Below are positions 22,461 to 33,945 of a DNA stretch of 64,000 nucleotides, piece by piece (position 1 is the stretch's first letter; each line of letters begins with the position of its first letter). A program made the position numbers and the translations under genes. The DNA comes from Trichinella spiralis (lineage: Eukaryota; Nematoda; Enoplea; Trichinellida; Trichinellidae). Location: assembly GCA_000181795.3 (NCBI GenBank), contig CM012954.1, positions 9,706,786-9,770,785 on the forward strand, given 5' to 3'. The notes beneath the pieces were generated by a model. That model saw nothing but the letters and a program-made list of their open reading frames with translations, made no database searches and had not been told where the DNA came from.

Positions 22461-24980
22461 TTTGTAATCTTAACAAAAATAATTCATAGGAAAAATTAGA
22501 CCTGAACAATAACAAATATTGCCATAACCCATTAATCTAATTAATACTTGAAAATTATTAAATACTGTATGCAATCAGCTTTCATATACAACTCAATTAG
22601 AAAAAAAGCCATAAAATTATAAACTCTACTGAAAGATATGTATAGAAAGAATAAGGTCGGTGATTGCTAATTTAAGAAAAGCAACTCATACCTTCATATC
22701 TTCAATGAAATTTCAATTACCCAGGTCCGAATTTTGATTTCGAATACAGTTGCAACATATCTGTATAATGCAGATAACATCAAAAAACAACGCTAAAATT
22801 AGAAAAAAAACATGTATCTTAAAATTGATTATCATTCTTGCCACGACAGCTAAAGATGATTATTTCCAATACTGTTGAATAGTGTTGAACTGAATAGTGA
22901 AAATCAAATTTCTACAAAAACTACATGTGCAGGATTTCGAATTTGAAAAATGCTAATTGAAATAAACATGAAATCATTCTGCATCAGAATTTTTCGTTCA
23001 CGGATTTTATATTTTTTATGACGTACAACCTCTGTCAACTATAAACAAGCATTGCAAGTTGGCTGTCGCCAAAACAAATAGTTAAGACAAAAAATACTAT
23101 CATTTATTCAACAGCTTATGTGCATAGTTAAGCAATCTTTTTTTGAAAAACAAATGAATGAATGGAATCAAAAAAAACAAAGTGCACTACAATTCGAATT
23201 AAAATGTACAAATTATAGAAATAAAAGATGAAAACCAACTGACTTAACTTACAATAAATAAGATATTGAAAATTAAATAAAACAGCGCATACAAACATAT
23301 AAGGCGTAATATATACATTAAATATGGTAAAATAATTCGTTCCCTTTTCATTTATATTTACTTCTACTAAATTCTATACAAGAAATATACCACCAGTACA
23401 AAATTACAAAACAGTGCAAAATGATCAATATCAGTTAAACAGAAATGCTTTAAAAACGTTACAAACAAAAAACAATCAATGCAACTTATCAAAACCTAAA
23501 CCAGTTGATTTCAATGGTAAATTGTAACATAACTATACAAATACAAATAAAAATCATTCTATTTTTAGAACCAATGCCAAAAAACGTTATTGCAAATGTT
23601 CAAATTTACCATTGCTTTTACTATACAAACAGTGCTTGAAGCGATTGGTATTTTTGGTAACCATTACAGTATTACGACCACATTTAAATTTTAAAAAATT
23701 TTTATTGAAAAAGCTTTTAAAAATTTTTTTGAGTTCAATTTAGATTTTATTTCAAAAAAATAGATTTGTAAACCTAATTTTACTTATGCTATTTTCGATT
23801 AATTACTTTTTTTACAATCATTTAACGATTTAACAATCGATTTTGTATAATTTTTACTTTAAATAATTTTTATATATTTTTCCCTTTCACTGTTAATTGA
23901 TGTTTATATTTTTTTATAGTGAAATTAAAATTTGTAAAACAGATTTGAAAAAATGTAATAGTTAAAAAAATTTCAAATATTTTTATAATTTTAATAAAAT
24001 AGTTATTTTTCATCGATATATAAAATTTTAAGCAAAAAGAATTATTTATTTCGCAATTTTTCTATTGGTCAAAAAGTTTTGCGAATGTCGAGCCTGATTA
24101 TCAATTGTCGACCCTGTTCATTCCTATTGCTTTTGCTTATTCACTGAAAGAGCGTCACTAATGGCAGTTGCTCGATAGTTTTACTTTCTGACTTCTCCAG
24201 CTTACTTTGGCAAGAAATCCGTATTACGTCATCTCAACTCTACAGTCAGTTGAATATTTTTTTTTCAATATCTCTCATAGTGCTATTTCTATAATGTCCA
24301 GTTTGTTTTCGGTTGTTCCTGATTGAACATTCTACTTCACTAATCGGTGAAAATAGTGTTCAGTTTTATTTCTTCTGTTGTGCTACCTGCACAACGGGAA
24401 TACTTACTGTGCTTTTATTTTCATTCTTTCCTTGGTAACAGGACTTCGTTTTATAGTGGTTGATTTCACTTTTTCATTATATAAACTAAATTGCTTTACT
24501 AGGTGGCCAAAAAAATACTTTTAGCTTAGCCATTTTGCTTGTATCTTCATCAACTGGAGATAGTTTACTGTACTGAGATACGGTGACATTGTTAGTTATC
24601 AAGAATCTTTCGGGCTAGTATACTGTTAGTTACAGTCTAACTTTTTGTATTATGCGCCAAGCTGCTTTCGAATTTCCCGTTGTTATGCCGTTTCCATGGC
24701 ATTTCCTGCTTTTTTTTCAAGAACGATATCGTCAAAATTTATTTGGCAAGTTTTTTTAATGTTATTTTGAAAGTTGGTGATACTCCTTTTTTCATCATAT
24801 CCCAACTGCACTGTTGTTGTGAAATGTTCACTTGCCAGCAGATTAGTTGATGAGCGTTGTTAGTGTTAGATGAATTTTGATTTGAGACAGGCGGTCATCA
24901 ATTAATCATTCCATTGACGGTGTTGTTTGTTCTTTTATTCCATGACGGATTTATGACGACGTTCTTTTTTAACATTTCAG
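22164..24980. other. AT-rich intergenic region with TA microsatellite
   Basis: 2.8 kb without a supportable exon. A pure TA run occupies about 22419-22456. From 23600 to 24060 it is nearly all A/T with many poly-T tracts. From about 24080 the sequence is T-rich but more complex and probably contains the promoter or outron of the zinc-finger gene, ending in an AACATTTCAG acceptor at 24971-24980. Confidence 0.4.
22419..22456. repeat. TA dinucleotide microsatellite
   Basis: About 19 uninterrupted AT units directly downstream of the HflX-like gene. Confidence 0.95.
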
Positions 24981-24995
24981 AAAATTGATGTGAAG

Positions 24996-25997
24996 ATGCT
25001 AACTCCGACTGAATTCACACTCGATACTCGTTCACCATCGGGACATCAATGTCAGTCGTGTGGGAAAATTTTTGTCTCAAGCAAAGGACTGCAGCAGCAC
25101 TCGATCGTCCACACCGATCGGAAACCGTTTGTTTGCGAAATATGTAACAAACCATTCCGGTTCAAATCAAATTTATTTGAGCATCGCAGCATACATACCG
25201 GCGAGACGCCATATGTTTGTCCGTTTTGTAGCAAGGCTTGTCGACTAAAGGGAAATTTGAAGGTAAACGATTTTCACTTTACACGGAACAGTTGTGTTTA
25301 TCAAGTGAAGATTTGTACACGTGTAGAAGCATTTGAAAACTCATCTGAAAGAACCTGAAGAAATAGATCGTGCTTACGAAGCGGTGACTGGTGTTACGAA
25401 TACGAATGACAACTTTTCCAGTGTTGAAGAAAATGGATCTTACGACAGTCCTTACATGATGTATAAGTCAACACCAAAGCGGAAGAAGCTTATACCGTCA
25501 AGAAGATTTCTCCAATCGCCATCTTCTTCAACGGTTACAGTGCATTTAGCGCAGGAACAAGATGACGAACCTTACGTTAAAGTAATGTTCCAGTTTGTTT
25601 TTATTGGTAATTTTATAATTAACAGCCTTCAATTCATTATTAGGCACCGGTCGAAAACACGCTGCGGCTTGAGGATATGTTCGGCGACAACTACGGTGTT
25701 ATAGAAATGGCGACTAAAGCACGTGAAATTAACAACGAAGCCTACAAGTGCAGAGCATGTCATTTGATCTTTCCGAACCTGGTTGTCATGCGTACGCATT
25801 GTTATAACATTCACAATTATTCTGAAGCAGATTCGGAAGAAAAGCAAGCGCTGAAATGGTGTGAAAAGTGCATGTGTTGTGTGGAGGATGAAAAAATGTT
25901 GGAGCTGCACGAACAGCGACACGCTACCTTCCACGAAATGCTTAAAGCAGAAGAACTGGCAGTCAACGAACCACATCACCCAATGTCGAGCAAATAA
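24996..25997 (+). CDS. C2H2 zinc-finger protein with five fingers, three exons
   Basis: Exons 24996-25262, 25327-25581 and 25644-25997 (all phase 0) give 291 aa. Fingers 1-3 are a tight array linked by HTDRKPF and HTGETPY (CQSCGKIF.., CEICNKPF.., CPFCSKACRLKGNLKKH). Finger 3 is split by intron 1 after GNLK and restored exactly by splicing (KKHLKTH). An acidic and Ser-rich linker with KRKKLIPSRR, a possible nuclear signal, follows. Two separated fingers come last (CRACHLIF..H..H and CEKCMCC..H..H). The array implies sequence-specific DNA binding in the nucleus. The finger set resembles nematode PQM-1/SDZ-12-like proteins only loosely, so no symbol is given. The ATG at 24996 lies 16 nt after an ACATTTCAG acceptor, so either a 5' exon or a spliced leader joins there. 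Confidence 0.82.
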
Positions 25998-26265
25998 CAC
26001 GCACGGTTGCAATTTTCTCCCCGTTAGTTCAGTCCTGTAACTAATTAGCGTAAATAATTATTGAAGTTTTCTTTTTTTAAAAAAAAATTTCGCATATATT
26101 TATAATTGTTTCATGATCGCTGGCGAATTCTACTCCACTATTTTGATGATGACTTCACCGTAAACGTTGAACACACGCAATTTACCTTTTCTCATACCTG
26201 TGTGATACCATTTCAAGTATGCTATATATTATAATCTGTTGGACAAAAATGCTATCTATTTTAAG

Positions 26266-26271
26266 TTTATT
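26266..26271 (-). terminator. Poly(A) signal AATAAA for the UCHL5-like gene
   Basis: AATAAA on the - strand, 43 bases after the stop codon at 26314, within the 316-bp gap between the convergent zinc-finger and UCHL5-like genes. Position and orientation fit the - strand gene. Confidence 0.5.
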
Positions 26272-26313
26272 TTTTTCTTAAAATTAAACTGCTGCTTATT
26301 TTCAAAAATGAAA

Positions 26314-27757
26314 TTACAATGACTTTGTCGGTGCAGCTGCCATGATTTCGTCTTCCTGTGCGTGTATAGCCTAAAATTAAGCAAACTGTTTTTATCATGT
26401 CCACGTTGTTTATTCAAAGACGAAATCATGTGCAACATTTGAATCACTTACGTCAGCAAGCATTCGACTTAGAACTTCTTCCTCCGCCAAAATGCGAAGC
26501 AGTTCGACAATGAACGGAACATAGTTGTGTCGATGACGGGCTGCTTCCATCTTTAAGAACAAAAAGAAAGGACATCAGACAAATGATCAAAATTCATATT
26601 CATCATTTATTACTGCGTAACGTTCACGCTTCGCATCTTCGGCTGCAATCAAAGCAACCAAGCGGTCTACTTCGGCTGAATCTCCAGCCTTAAAAAATGA
26701 TTATTAGAGAATGAAAATGAAGCTATATTTAAAAAAAACAAACCTGAGCGAACTTTTCCATTTCTCGTTCGTATTTCAATTTCTGATCCGAAATAACAGC
26801 CATAAGATTGAAACGAACCTCACTTTCGCCATAACTAAAACAGAACAGCACTGAAGAATGAAAAACAAAACGAAGCAAAGCAACAAGGGAAACATTTCCA
26901 TTTTCCCAAGGTTACTTTTTAATTTTTTCCTTGATAGCTTTTATGGCCACTTCAGTCCAATCACCATCTGAAGCAACAGTGCCGAGACGCAGTGGAGCCG
27001 CCCGGAGACCGTCCAACTCGTAAACGCCATCATTGACTGGTACGTAAGTAACAAAGTGGAACACGTCTTCTTCGTCCAACTTCTGTTGGTCGTCAATTTC
27101 AAAAAGCTGTTGTCGACCGAAGCTGTTGTGCACGGCTCGGATCTTTTCCGAATTGGTCAAACATAGACCCCGGGATGCGGAATCCAGATCGTATGTGAAA
27201 TCTTTGAATTCCTTCAACGTCGGTCCCAAATCTACGTCCGGGTGGTCGCAGTTCAACAGCAGATTGATCAACGCCTGACTCGCGCAAGCGTTTTGAATAA
27301 CCTTGAAATTTGAATAATTCAAAACTGCACCAAGCAACCAAAACCAAGCAATCGTTGCGATCTCAAAAAAATCATACCTGCTGGGAAAAGTAAACGTCCG
27401 TGCATGTCTGTGGAGAATCGTCGACTTCTTTTCTCATCTCTTTCTTCAACCAACGGAACAAAAAAATAAATCCGTGAATTGGTCTAAATTGAAAAGCCAA
27501 TAAAAAGAGAAAAAGCGATTTTTCAACATTCACATCTGTATTACTTCAAATGTTCTATACTTTCGTCGAGAACGACTAGCTCTTCTACTTGCAAACCAGT
27601 ACATCCTTGAAAAAGAAGAAGAGGATGATGAATCAAAATCCATTACGATAAGTTACTGAACAAGAGAAAAACAAAAAATACACTCACCAAAGCCATGAAT
27701 CATTTCAGTAAATATTCCAGGATCACTTTCTATTAAACACCAATTTCCTTCAGCCAT
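26314..27757 (-). CDS. ubh-4: Ubiquitin C-terminal hydrolase UCHL5/UCH37 (C. elegans UBH-4), eight exons
   Basis: Exons (-) are 27757-27688, 27605-27545, 27483-27378, 27301-26916, 26834-26744, 26688-26614, 26550-26452 and 26370-26314, giving 314 aa, close to human UCHL5 (329). This cysteine protease trims ubiquitin from proteasome-bound substrates, docked through the Rpn13/ADRM1 subunit. The chain starts MAEGNWCLIESDPGIFTE, the family signature. Catalytic residues are in place: Q79, C85 (VIQNACASQA), H161 (DVFHFVTYVP) and D176 (YELDGL). The C-terminal ULD-type helix region is recognisable (YGESEVRFNLMAVISDQK, then HNYVPFIVELLRILAEE), so Rpn13 binding is expected. A strong acceptor TGCATTTCAG ends 5 nt before the ATG with no exon upstream, a good sign of trans-splicing. 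The PRPF38B gene lies 218 bp upstream in the same orientation. Confidence 0.95.
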
Positions 27758-27975
27758 ATTTTCTGAAATGCACATGTTAACAAAACATAAATGTATTTCT
27801 TAAAAATGAAATCAGATATGTGGCCGAAAAATACGGTTTTTCAACAGAATAAAATGCAATATTAATTAAGCTGTTTTACTAGTAGTAGTAGTAGTAGCAG
27901 TAGTAAACTGACTGAAACAAACAATACGCATAAAACGCAATAGAGTAAAAGACAACATAAAATATGCAAATTGAC

Positions 27976-29797
27976 TTAATCGGAAATCATGCCCTCTTCG
28001 ATTTCAGAATCTGGTACTGGTAAAGAATCTTTTTTAATTTTCTTCTCTGCACATTCCTGCAAAAGATACGTCTCCCATGTAATAAAATAAAATAAAATGA
28101 TTAAACAACAACGAAAAGCATTACTGAAGATGTGCTTTTTTCACGATCATCACTGGACTCCTGTCGTTCTGACTCTCGACGCTGACGATGATGACGTCGA
28201 TGGTGACGATGACGATGAGATTTGTGCTTCCGATGATGACGAGAATGGTCAGAGTGCTTGTGTTTGCGTCGTTCACGAGAACTGTGCTGACGATGTGAAC
28301 GATCTCTGCGTCGATAAGAAGAACTTCTTCGAGAAGAGGAACGTGAGTGGGACCGACGCGAGGCACGATACTTCCATTCACGGTCTTCAGGACTGCTAAA
28401 ACAAACTTGATTGTCAAACTATTACAGTAAACAAGCAGAGCATATTCGCACCAACCTACCTGATCCGGCTAGGTGATCGTTCTTTGACGCTTTCTGATCG
28501 CCCATCGCGATCTGACCTGTAGAAAATTAATATCTATAAATATCACATTTCAATAATAAATAAATAAATAAATCACCTGTGCCGTAAGCCGCGTTCTATC
28601 CACTGCGGCTGTTCAGATTCAGCGACAGGCCTGTCCGCTTTCCGAGAAGACAGTGCCCGAAGCTTCAAGTCAATTTCTTTCTGTAAAACAAAAAACAACG
28701 TCTAGCAAAACCTGTCATCAACACCTAAACGCTGGGAGTAACACTGAAATCCGTTGCCAATTAATTACCGGCTTAAACAGATGAAAAGAAAGCAGAATCT
28801 AGTCGCAATTAGAACGATCACTCGGCATCTCTGCGAGGCATATTCTGCAATCGCACGCGTCAAGATCAAGCATGAACAACTTATATTTCAGACAATCATT
28901 TACGCAATAGAAAATCGTGAATAAAATAATCAAATGTTTATTACCTGTATAGGGACAGGTATTCGCGGAAACAAAGTCGAATACCAATCCAGTTTTGTAA
29001 GTAAAGATTTCACCATCTCGCCAATCGTCATCAAATCTCCTCCACCTGCTTTGGGATCAATTTCCTAAATATAAGAAGAACTGAATTATTTCCGCAGAAA
29101 ATGATCAACCGTCATCTTACTTCGCTATCTTCAAAATACGGTTCATACCAAGACCAAAATGTTGCAGGATGCAAGCAAAACCGTATATACATAAACCCTA
29201 ATCCACGGATGTAGCAAGAATCTGGGTGATTTAAGATGGCTGTTAATTGTTTTCTGGTCAATTTCAGTGTGAACAACTTGTAAAGCAAACAAAAAGCTGA
29301 ACTAACAACACCACCGGCACCAACGCCTCGAACCTAAAAAAACAGCATGAATAAATAAAATCTGAAGAAAAAAAAGAAACTAAAAACACTTACGCCACCA
29401 CACATTCCAGTTTGACCTGTAGTTTTCCTGGTGCCTTTTTCCCAAGGTTCCAAATGTTCCACCTAAAAAAGCAAATTTACATAATAAATATGATCTGTTG
29501 GAAATAATTTCAGCTTCTTAATATAAATGAACCGCTTCTAAACACTTACGCACTTACATTGTAGTAAATTTCATCGATCACTTCAAAATGTGTTTTCAAA
29601 GGTAAAAGCGTGTTTTTGTAGTAGGGAGAGCTGACAATATTTTCCAAAACAAGATGATTCAGATTCATCGTCTCTTTGTTACCCCAAAAGTTGAGAGTAT
29701 TGTGCTTGGAACCACATTTAATTCCAACGGCAGCGTATAAAGCCGCATTTTCCGCCGCCGTCACTGGAGCAGAAATGTTACTGCCATCGAACGCCAT
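27976..29797 (-). CDS. prpf38b: Pre-mRNA splicing factor PRPF38B-like, eight exons
   Basis: Exons (-) are 29797-29558, 29462-29394, 29333-29121, 29064-28945, 28680-28577, 28516-28460, 28395-28125 and 28056-27976, giving 384 aa. The PRP38 domain (residues about 20-215) is highly conserved: LNFWGNKETMNLNHLVLENI, EPWEKGTRKTTGQTGMCGGV, LYKLFTLKLTRKQ, AGGGDLMTIGEM and FPRIPVPIQ. Prp38 proteins are needed for spliceosome activation (release of U1/U4 in yeast), so the product should be nuclear. A long Arg/Ser/His-rich tail (exons 6-7) resembles SR-type domains, and an acidic C-terminus (SEIEEGMISD) closes the chain. The start at 29797 is the first ATG in the open frame. Exon 1 ends in two donors 8 nt apart (GTAAGTGCGTAAGTG); only the first keeps the frame. 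Confidence 0.95.
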
Positions 29798-31110
29798 TAT
29801 ACAAATTTCACTCGCCGGTAGTGACAAAAAACGATAACAATTTCACAAAAATAGCTTAAGAAACAATTTAATTCACAAACCACCGTCGAAAAAGAAACCG
29901 ATCGACGTTTGCATTCGATGGTTCAAATTGTAAGGAAGTACAGTATGGTATTAGAAAAAGCACGTGTAGAGTTACTGTGACGACAGTAATTATATTCATA
30001 ATAAATTCCATTTTCAAAAATATTGCATAATTATTTTAATTAAACAATTAATAATTTAATTTTTTTTAATAAAAACCAACCCAATTGAATTATATGTAAC
30101 AATAAAATCATGGATTCAGTGAAAAGTTTACTGTCAATTTTAGTAGAATTTTATCATTTGACTGTTGTAATAATGAATATTTAAAAACTATTGTTGAAAT
30201 TTATTTATATTTTTTAATATTATATAATTTATTTACCTGAAAATGTTTTTTTATTCCTCAGTTTTGTGAACATATCTTACAACTTGAAAAATTTCAGTGG
30301 CACAAAATAATCCACCAATTATGAATTGAAATGATTTCTTCTGAGGTAAGTGTATTTTATTTATGTTAATTTAAGTCAAATTATTATACAAATATTAAAC
30401 TTCAAGTTTGAACGAGATTGTTTTTTCTTTGAATGGACACACGATCAGAATATAGGTCACGATGAGCGGGAAGAAAAATTCCTACTCATCTCTTGTTGAA
30501 ATTGTTTTTAATTGCTTGTGAAAATTATTTTTGACAATGTTTTTTTGGTAAAATTATTTTCACTCACAAGTGAAAATTATGGCATTTTTGGATCAATTTT
30601 TTCTTTTTTGTCGACAAATAATAATTTCATGTCGGTTGAAGTTGAATTTTATTAAACAACTTAGTTTGTAAATTGAAATTTTTTAAAAATTTCGCTATTT
30701 AATATATTCTATATTCTATATGATTGAAATAATAGTTTGATTCAATTTGTTTGTCATACTGTGACAGAGAGTGTTAAAATTTTGTCCAAGCTACTTAAAG
30801 TTTGTTTGTAAACAGGAGAGGAAAAAAAGTTCAAATCAGAGCAATGTCTTTCTTTTTTTTTCCTTCCTGTAGAAAAATGGAAATCAAGCAAAATAGCATG
30901 TTTTATTATTAAAAGAACCAAGCTTTCACACGGTCGTGAAGTGGGTCAGCAAAAAGGGTGTTTGTTTGTTGTCCAGTTTTCATTTTCGCAATTGCTGCCA
31001 GCAAGCTTAATGACAATAAATTTTGTTTCATATTATATTTAAAAATGGGAAGAGGAAAAAAGAAAAACAGAACAAACAGTATAGAATAATATGATCGGAT
31101 AATTTCGTCG
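29798..31110. other. AT-rich intergenic region
   Basis: 1.3 kb between the 5' end of PRPF38B and the 3' end of the CRAL-TRIO/GOLD gene. AT-rich with no coding exon or repeat of note. The 150 bases next to 29797 are the presumed PRPF38B promoter or outron. Confidence 0.35.
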
Positions 31111-32364
31111 TCAGTGGCTCAGTGATCGATCCAGAGATTGTTTCAGTAGAATACCTTGACTTTCGACGTGCAATTCGAGGTGGATGTGTCTTCTGGACCA
31201 CCAGCTGGATTTGTTGCAAAATGCCAAATAATAAGTGCCCGAGGTGGAGCATTTCAGTTGGCCCGACTCGGGTACAAATTTCGCTGCGAAACGTAGCAAC
31301 GGATAGACCATTTCCAATTTGTCCAAATCGGTCGGCTTGGTGGGCAATTTCTGCTCGCCGGAGGCGGGTTTGAAAAAAATGCCAAACATCAACGCGCTGT
31401 CGGTTGTGAATCTCCACTGCAAAGTCCAGCCCGCCTGACATTCCACTGGTATCAGATGTCGACGTCTGGCGTTGACGTGAAAATGATGCGCCTCGTCGGC
31501 CAAACGTTTCACCTCGATCCGGTGTTCACAACTGCCCGGAAGTGGATATTTGGACGGTATTGTTTCGAAATTTTGACGTGCTTTGTTCGTACCGCCCATC
31601 GATTCTGGGACCACTTCCGTCGGCAATTCTTCCAACAACGTTGCCATGTAGTTGTGGTTGAGCACTCGGAAACGGTCGCCGAAATCTTTCGGCATTGTAC
31701 TTTTCACCAGTCGGTAGGGCAGGCTGATCCATGTCGGCGCGTTGATCAAGTTGATCGGCTGCACAAGATCCGGGTAGTGTTCGTAGTGGAACAAATTTGC
31801 ATAATAGCTCATCTGACCATCGTTGACAAACAGCAGCGTCAACGGATTGAACGGCCACTGTCGCAGATCGATGACCGCGTAGACGGTGCACTGGTGACCA
31901 GTGGCCGCTTCGCGCTCGTTGACCATGCGAAGCATTTGTTCGTATTTCCAAAAGTGATAAACTAAGACGTCGGTACTTTTTTGCGTGTACAACAATGCCG
32001 ACATGTCCAACGTGCTGTAGTCGACCCACCAGAGGAAAAAGTGGCCACTGGCTATCCATTCGAAATGGCCTTTGGGCAAAAGTTGGTGCTTGTATATTGG
32101 ATTTTCGTCCCAAGTGGGCAGTTGGTCGTCGTTCAAATTCAACGCTTGACGAAATTTCAAATGATGACGCAAATTTTTCTCGGCCAAATCGACGTTACCT
32201 TTGGAACGGGATACTTTGTCAGCGCTGGACAACCAGCGGGCGAGGTTGAATTCCGTATCGTATCTGGCCGGCAGGATGGAACCGAGCCGTTGGCGTAATT
32301 CGGCCACGAGCTCCAATTTGCCGGCTTCCAGTTGAACTTTGCGGTTCTGCTGGCGACGTACCAT
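31111..32364 (-). CDS. CRAL-TRIO and GOLD domain protein (SEC14-like), single exon
   Basis: One uninterrupted exon of 417 aa from the ATG at 32364. The order is a CRAL-TRIO N domain (YDTEFNLARWLSS, HLKFRQALNL), a CRAL-TRIO lipid-binding domain (about 95-250, with YAVIDLRQWPF, YPDLVQPINLINAPTWIS and LPTEVVPESMGG), then a GOLD domain (about 285-400, closing with TYYLAFCNKSSWWSRR). This is the SEC14L / C. elegans CTG-1/CTG-2 arrangement. Such proteins bind small lipids and exchange them between membranes; the ligand here cannot be told. The protein has no signal peptide, so it is cytosolic or Golgi-associated. The ATG is 18 nt after a TATTTCCAG acceptor (exon edge at 32382), so either a leader is trans-spliced there or an upstream exon exists. 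A GC-rich stretch upstream is a candidate and is listed separately. Confidence 0.9.
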   Translation of the reverse strand: MVRRQQNRKVQLEAGKLELVAELRQRLGSILPARYDTEFNLARWLSSADKVSRSKGNVDLAEKNLRHHLKFRQALNLNDDQLPTWDENPIYKHQLLPKGHFEWIASGHFFLWWVDYSTLDMSALLYTQKSTDVLVYHFWKYEQMLRMVNEREAATGHQCTVYAVIDLRQWPFNPLTLLFVNDGQMSYYANLFHYEHYPDLVQPINLINAPTWISLPYRLVKSTMPKDFGDRFRVLNHNYMATLLEELPTEVVPESMGGTNKARQNFETIPSKYPLPGSCEHRIEVKRLADEAHHFHVNARRRHLIPVECQAGWTLQWRFTTDSALMFGIFFKPASGEQKLPTKPTDLDKLEMVYPLLRFAAKFVPESGQLKCSTSGTYYLAFCNKSSWWSRRHIHLELHVESQGILLKQSLDRSLSH

Positions 32365-32382
32365 TTGGGTGGGGCGGGTCGG

Positions 32383-33945
32383 CTGGAAATATATTTATTT
32401 CTTTCCCTTTGATTCTCTTCTCACACCGACCGACCGAATAGAACAAAACAACTAACTCTCGACTCGAAGTAGGATTGTCAGTCACGCTCGTCGCTTCAAT
32501 GCATTTCAGGCTTGTTCGACCTGTGGAACCGCCGGCGGGCTCGAATTCTAGCCCGCCAAAGGCGACACCTGGCGAGTAAAGTTTTTGCCAATCGTTTTTG
32601 AGCTGACAAATGGCAGTTGGTTGAATTGTCGGCCAATGACACCACGATTCGGGTGTCGTTTCAAACAAATAGGCCGATAGACGGTGGGTTTGGGTCGCAC
32701 GCCGGCTGCAACGGCTACCAGTTTGTTCGAATCGAAACCCTGACCCTGATTCGTTGGTGCCACCGCCCGCTCTCACCCGACGACAACACTACGTCGTTTC
32801 CTTTTTCCACTCCTCAATATTTTATGCAAATTTTTTTTTCACTTTGCATAAACAAAGCGCGAACATTTTCCATATACAAAACCGACTAAACTTTGTTGTT
32901 GTTCTTGTTGTTTAATTTTAATTTATTGTTATTAATAATTTATCATTTTCTATGTCAAATTGAAAAAATTTCACTCGATTACTATCGATCAATTATTGTC
33001 AAATGTCAATACAAATTTGGCCAGATTGTAGAAAAAAAATTTCCACACTCCCACGCAATATGAATGACACATTATTTGTTTGTTTGAAAACTGATAATCA
33101 CAAATTTGATAAGAAGAAATGGCAATTTTGAAAATTTATTTCTTCAACTATTATTATTTTCCTTTTTGAATTTTATCCATCAAAATGAACAATTATCAAT
33201 TTGCACTCGTTTTAAAAATATGCAAATCGATTTTGTTCGCTCGGACGAAAATTTGCATCTCACAACACGACGTATATATATAATTTATTGGAAAATTTAT
33301 TTTCTTCTATCATCATTTCATCTACTCGTGTGACGTCAAATGGTGTTTTGACGACAACTTGGACGAAATGTTGGCGGTCACGTGATGACTATGTTGAAAT
33401 GGAATCAAAACGATGATTGACCATTTTTTGAATTGCGGAGATGTTTTTTTTTTTTGCATGCAGATTTCAAAAACAAGACATTTTTCACAATTTGAAATTT
33501 TTTGAATATTGAAATTTTCTGTCAACTGCGATGATGGCATTTTCAAGCTGAAAACAAGCGAAATGAAATGCAAACATGTTTTCATAGATTTTTATTATTC
33601 TTTTTTTTATTTTGCATTTCACAGCGACAATAATCAGAAAGAAATATGATTGGGCGTTTTGGAATTTTTCCGCTGAACGATACGTGAGATTATTGAAATG
33701 AAATTTTTTTGATAACAATTTGCCATATGAACATTGATGTGTGCAGTTGTTCCGGCTTTTGTCATCGCCATTTGTTGTTCATTTACGCAAATTCACTTCT
33801 CTTCCTCTGAACAACTGCCTCATTTTAACAATATCAGAAATTTCTTTCATTTCTTATTTCTGTAAATTTAATAAATCCATATTTTATCCTAAATATAAAG
33901 TTATATTTATGTAGTTTTTTTTCAGTTCGGTTGACGAGAGCTGTT
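32383..33945. other. Intergenic region between CRAL-TRIO and ORP genes, with a GC-rich island
   Basis: The CRAL-TRIO gene (-) and the ORP gene (+) are transcribed away from this region. 32460-32790 is clearly GC-richer than its surroundings and open on the - strand in two frames, but neither has an ATG. It is probably the upstream exon or 5' UTR of the CRAL-TRIO gene, or a promoter island. The remainder to 33945 is AT-rich and holds nothing I can support. Confidence 0.4.

Noticed and set aside
28097-28399. + strand Asp-rich frame of 100 codons
   Set aside because: Antisense of the Arg/Ser/His-rich tail exon of PRPF38B; its acidic character is the complement of the basic codons.
31456-31965. 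+ strand frame of 169 codons
   Set aside because: Antisense shadow of the CRAL-TRIO/GOLD exon.
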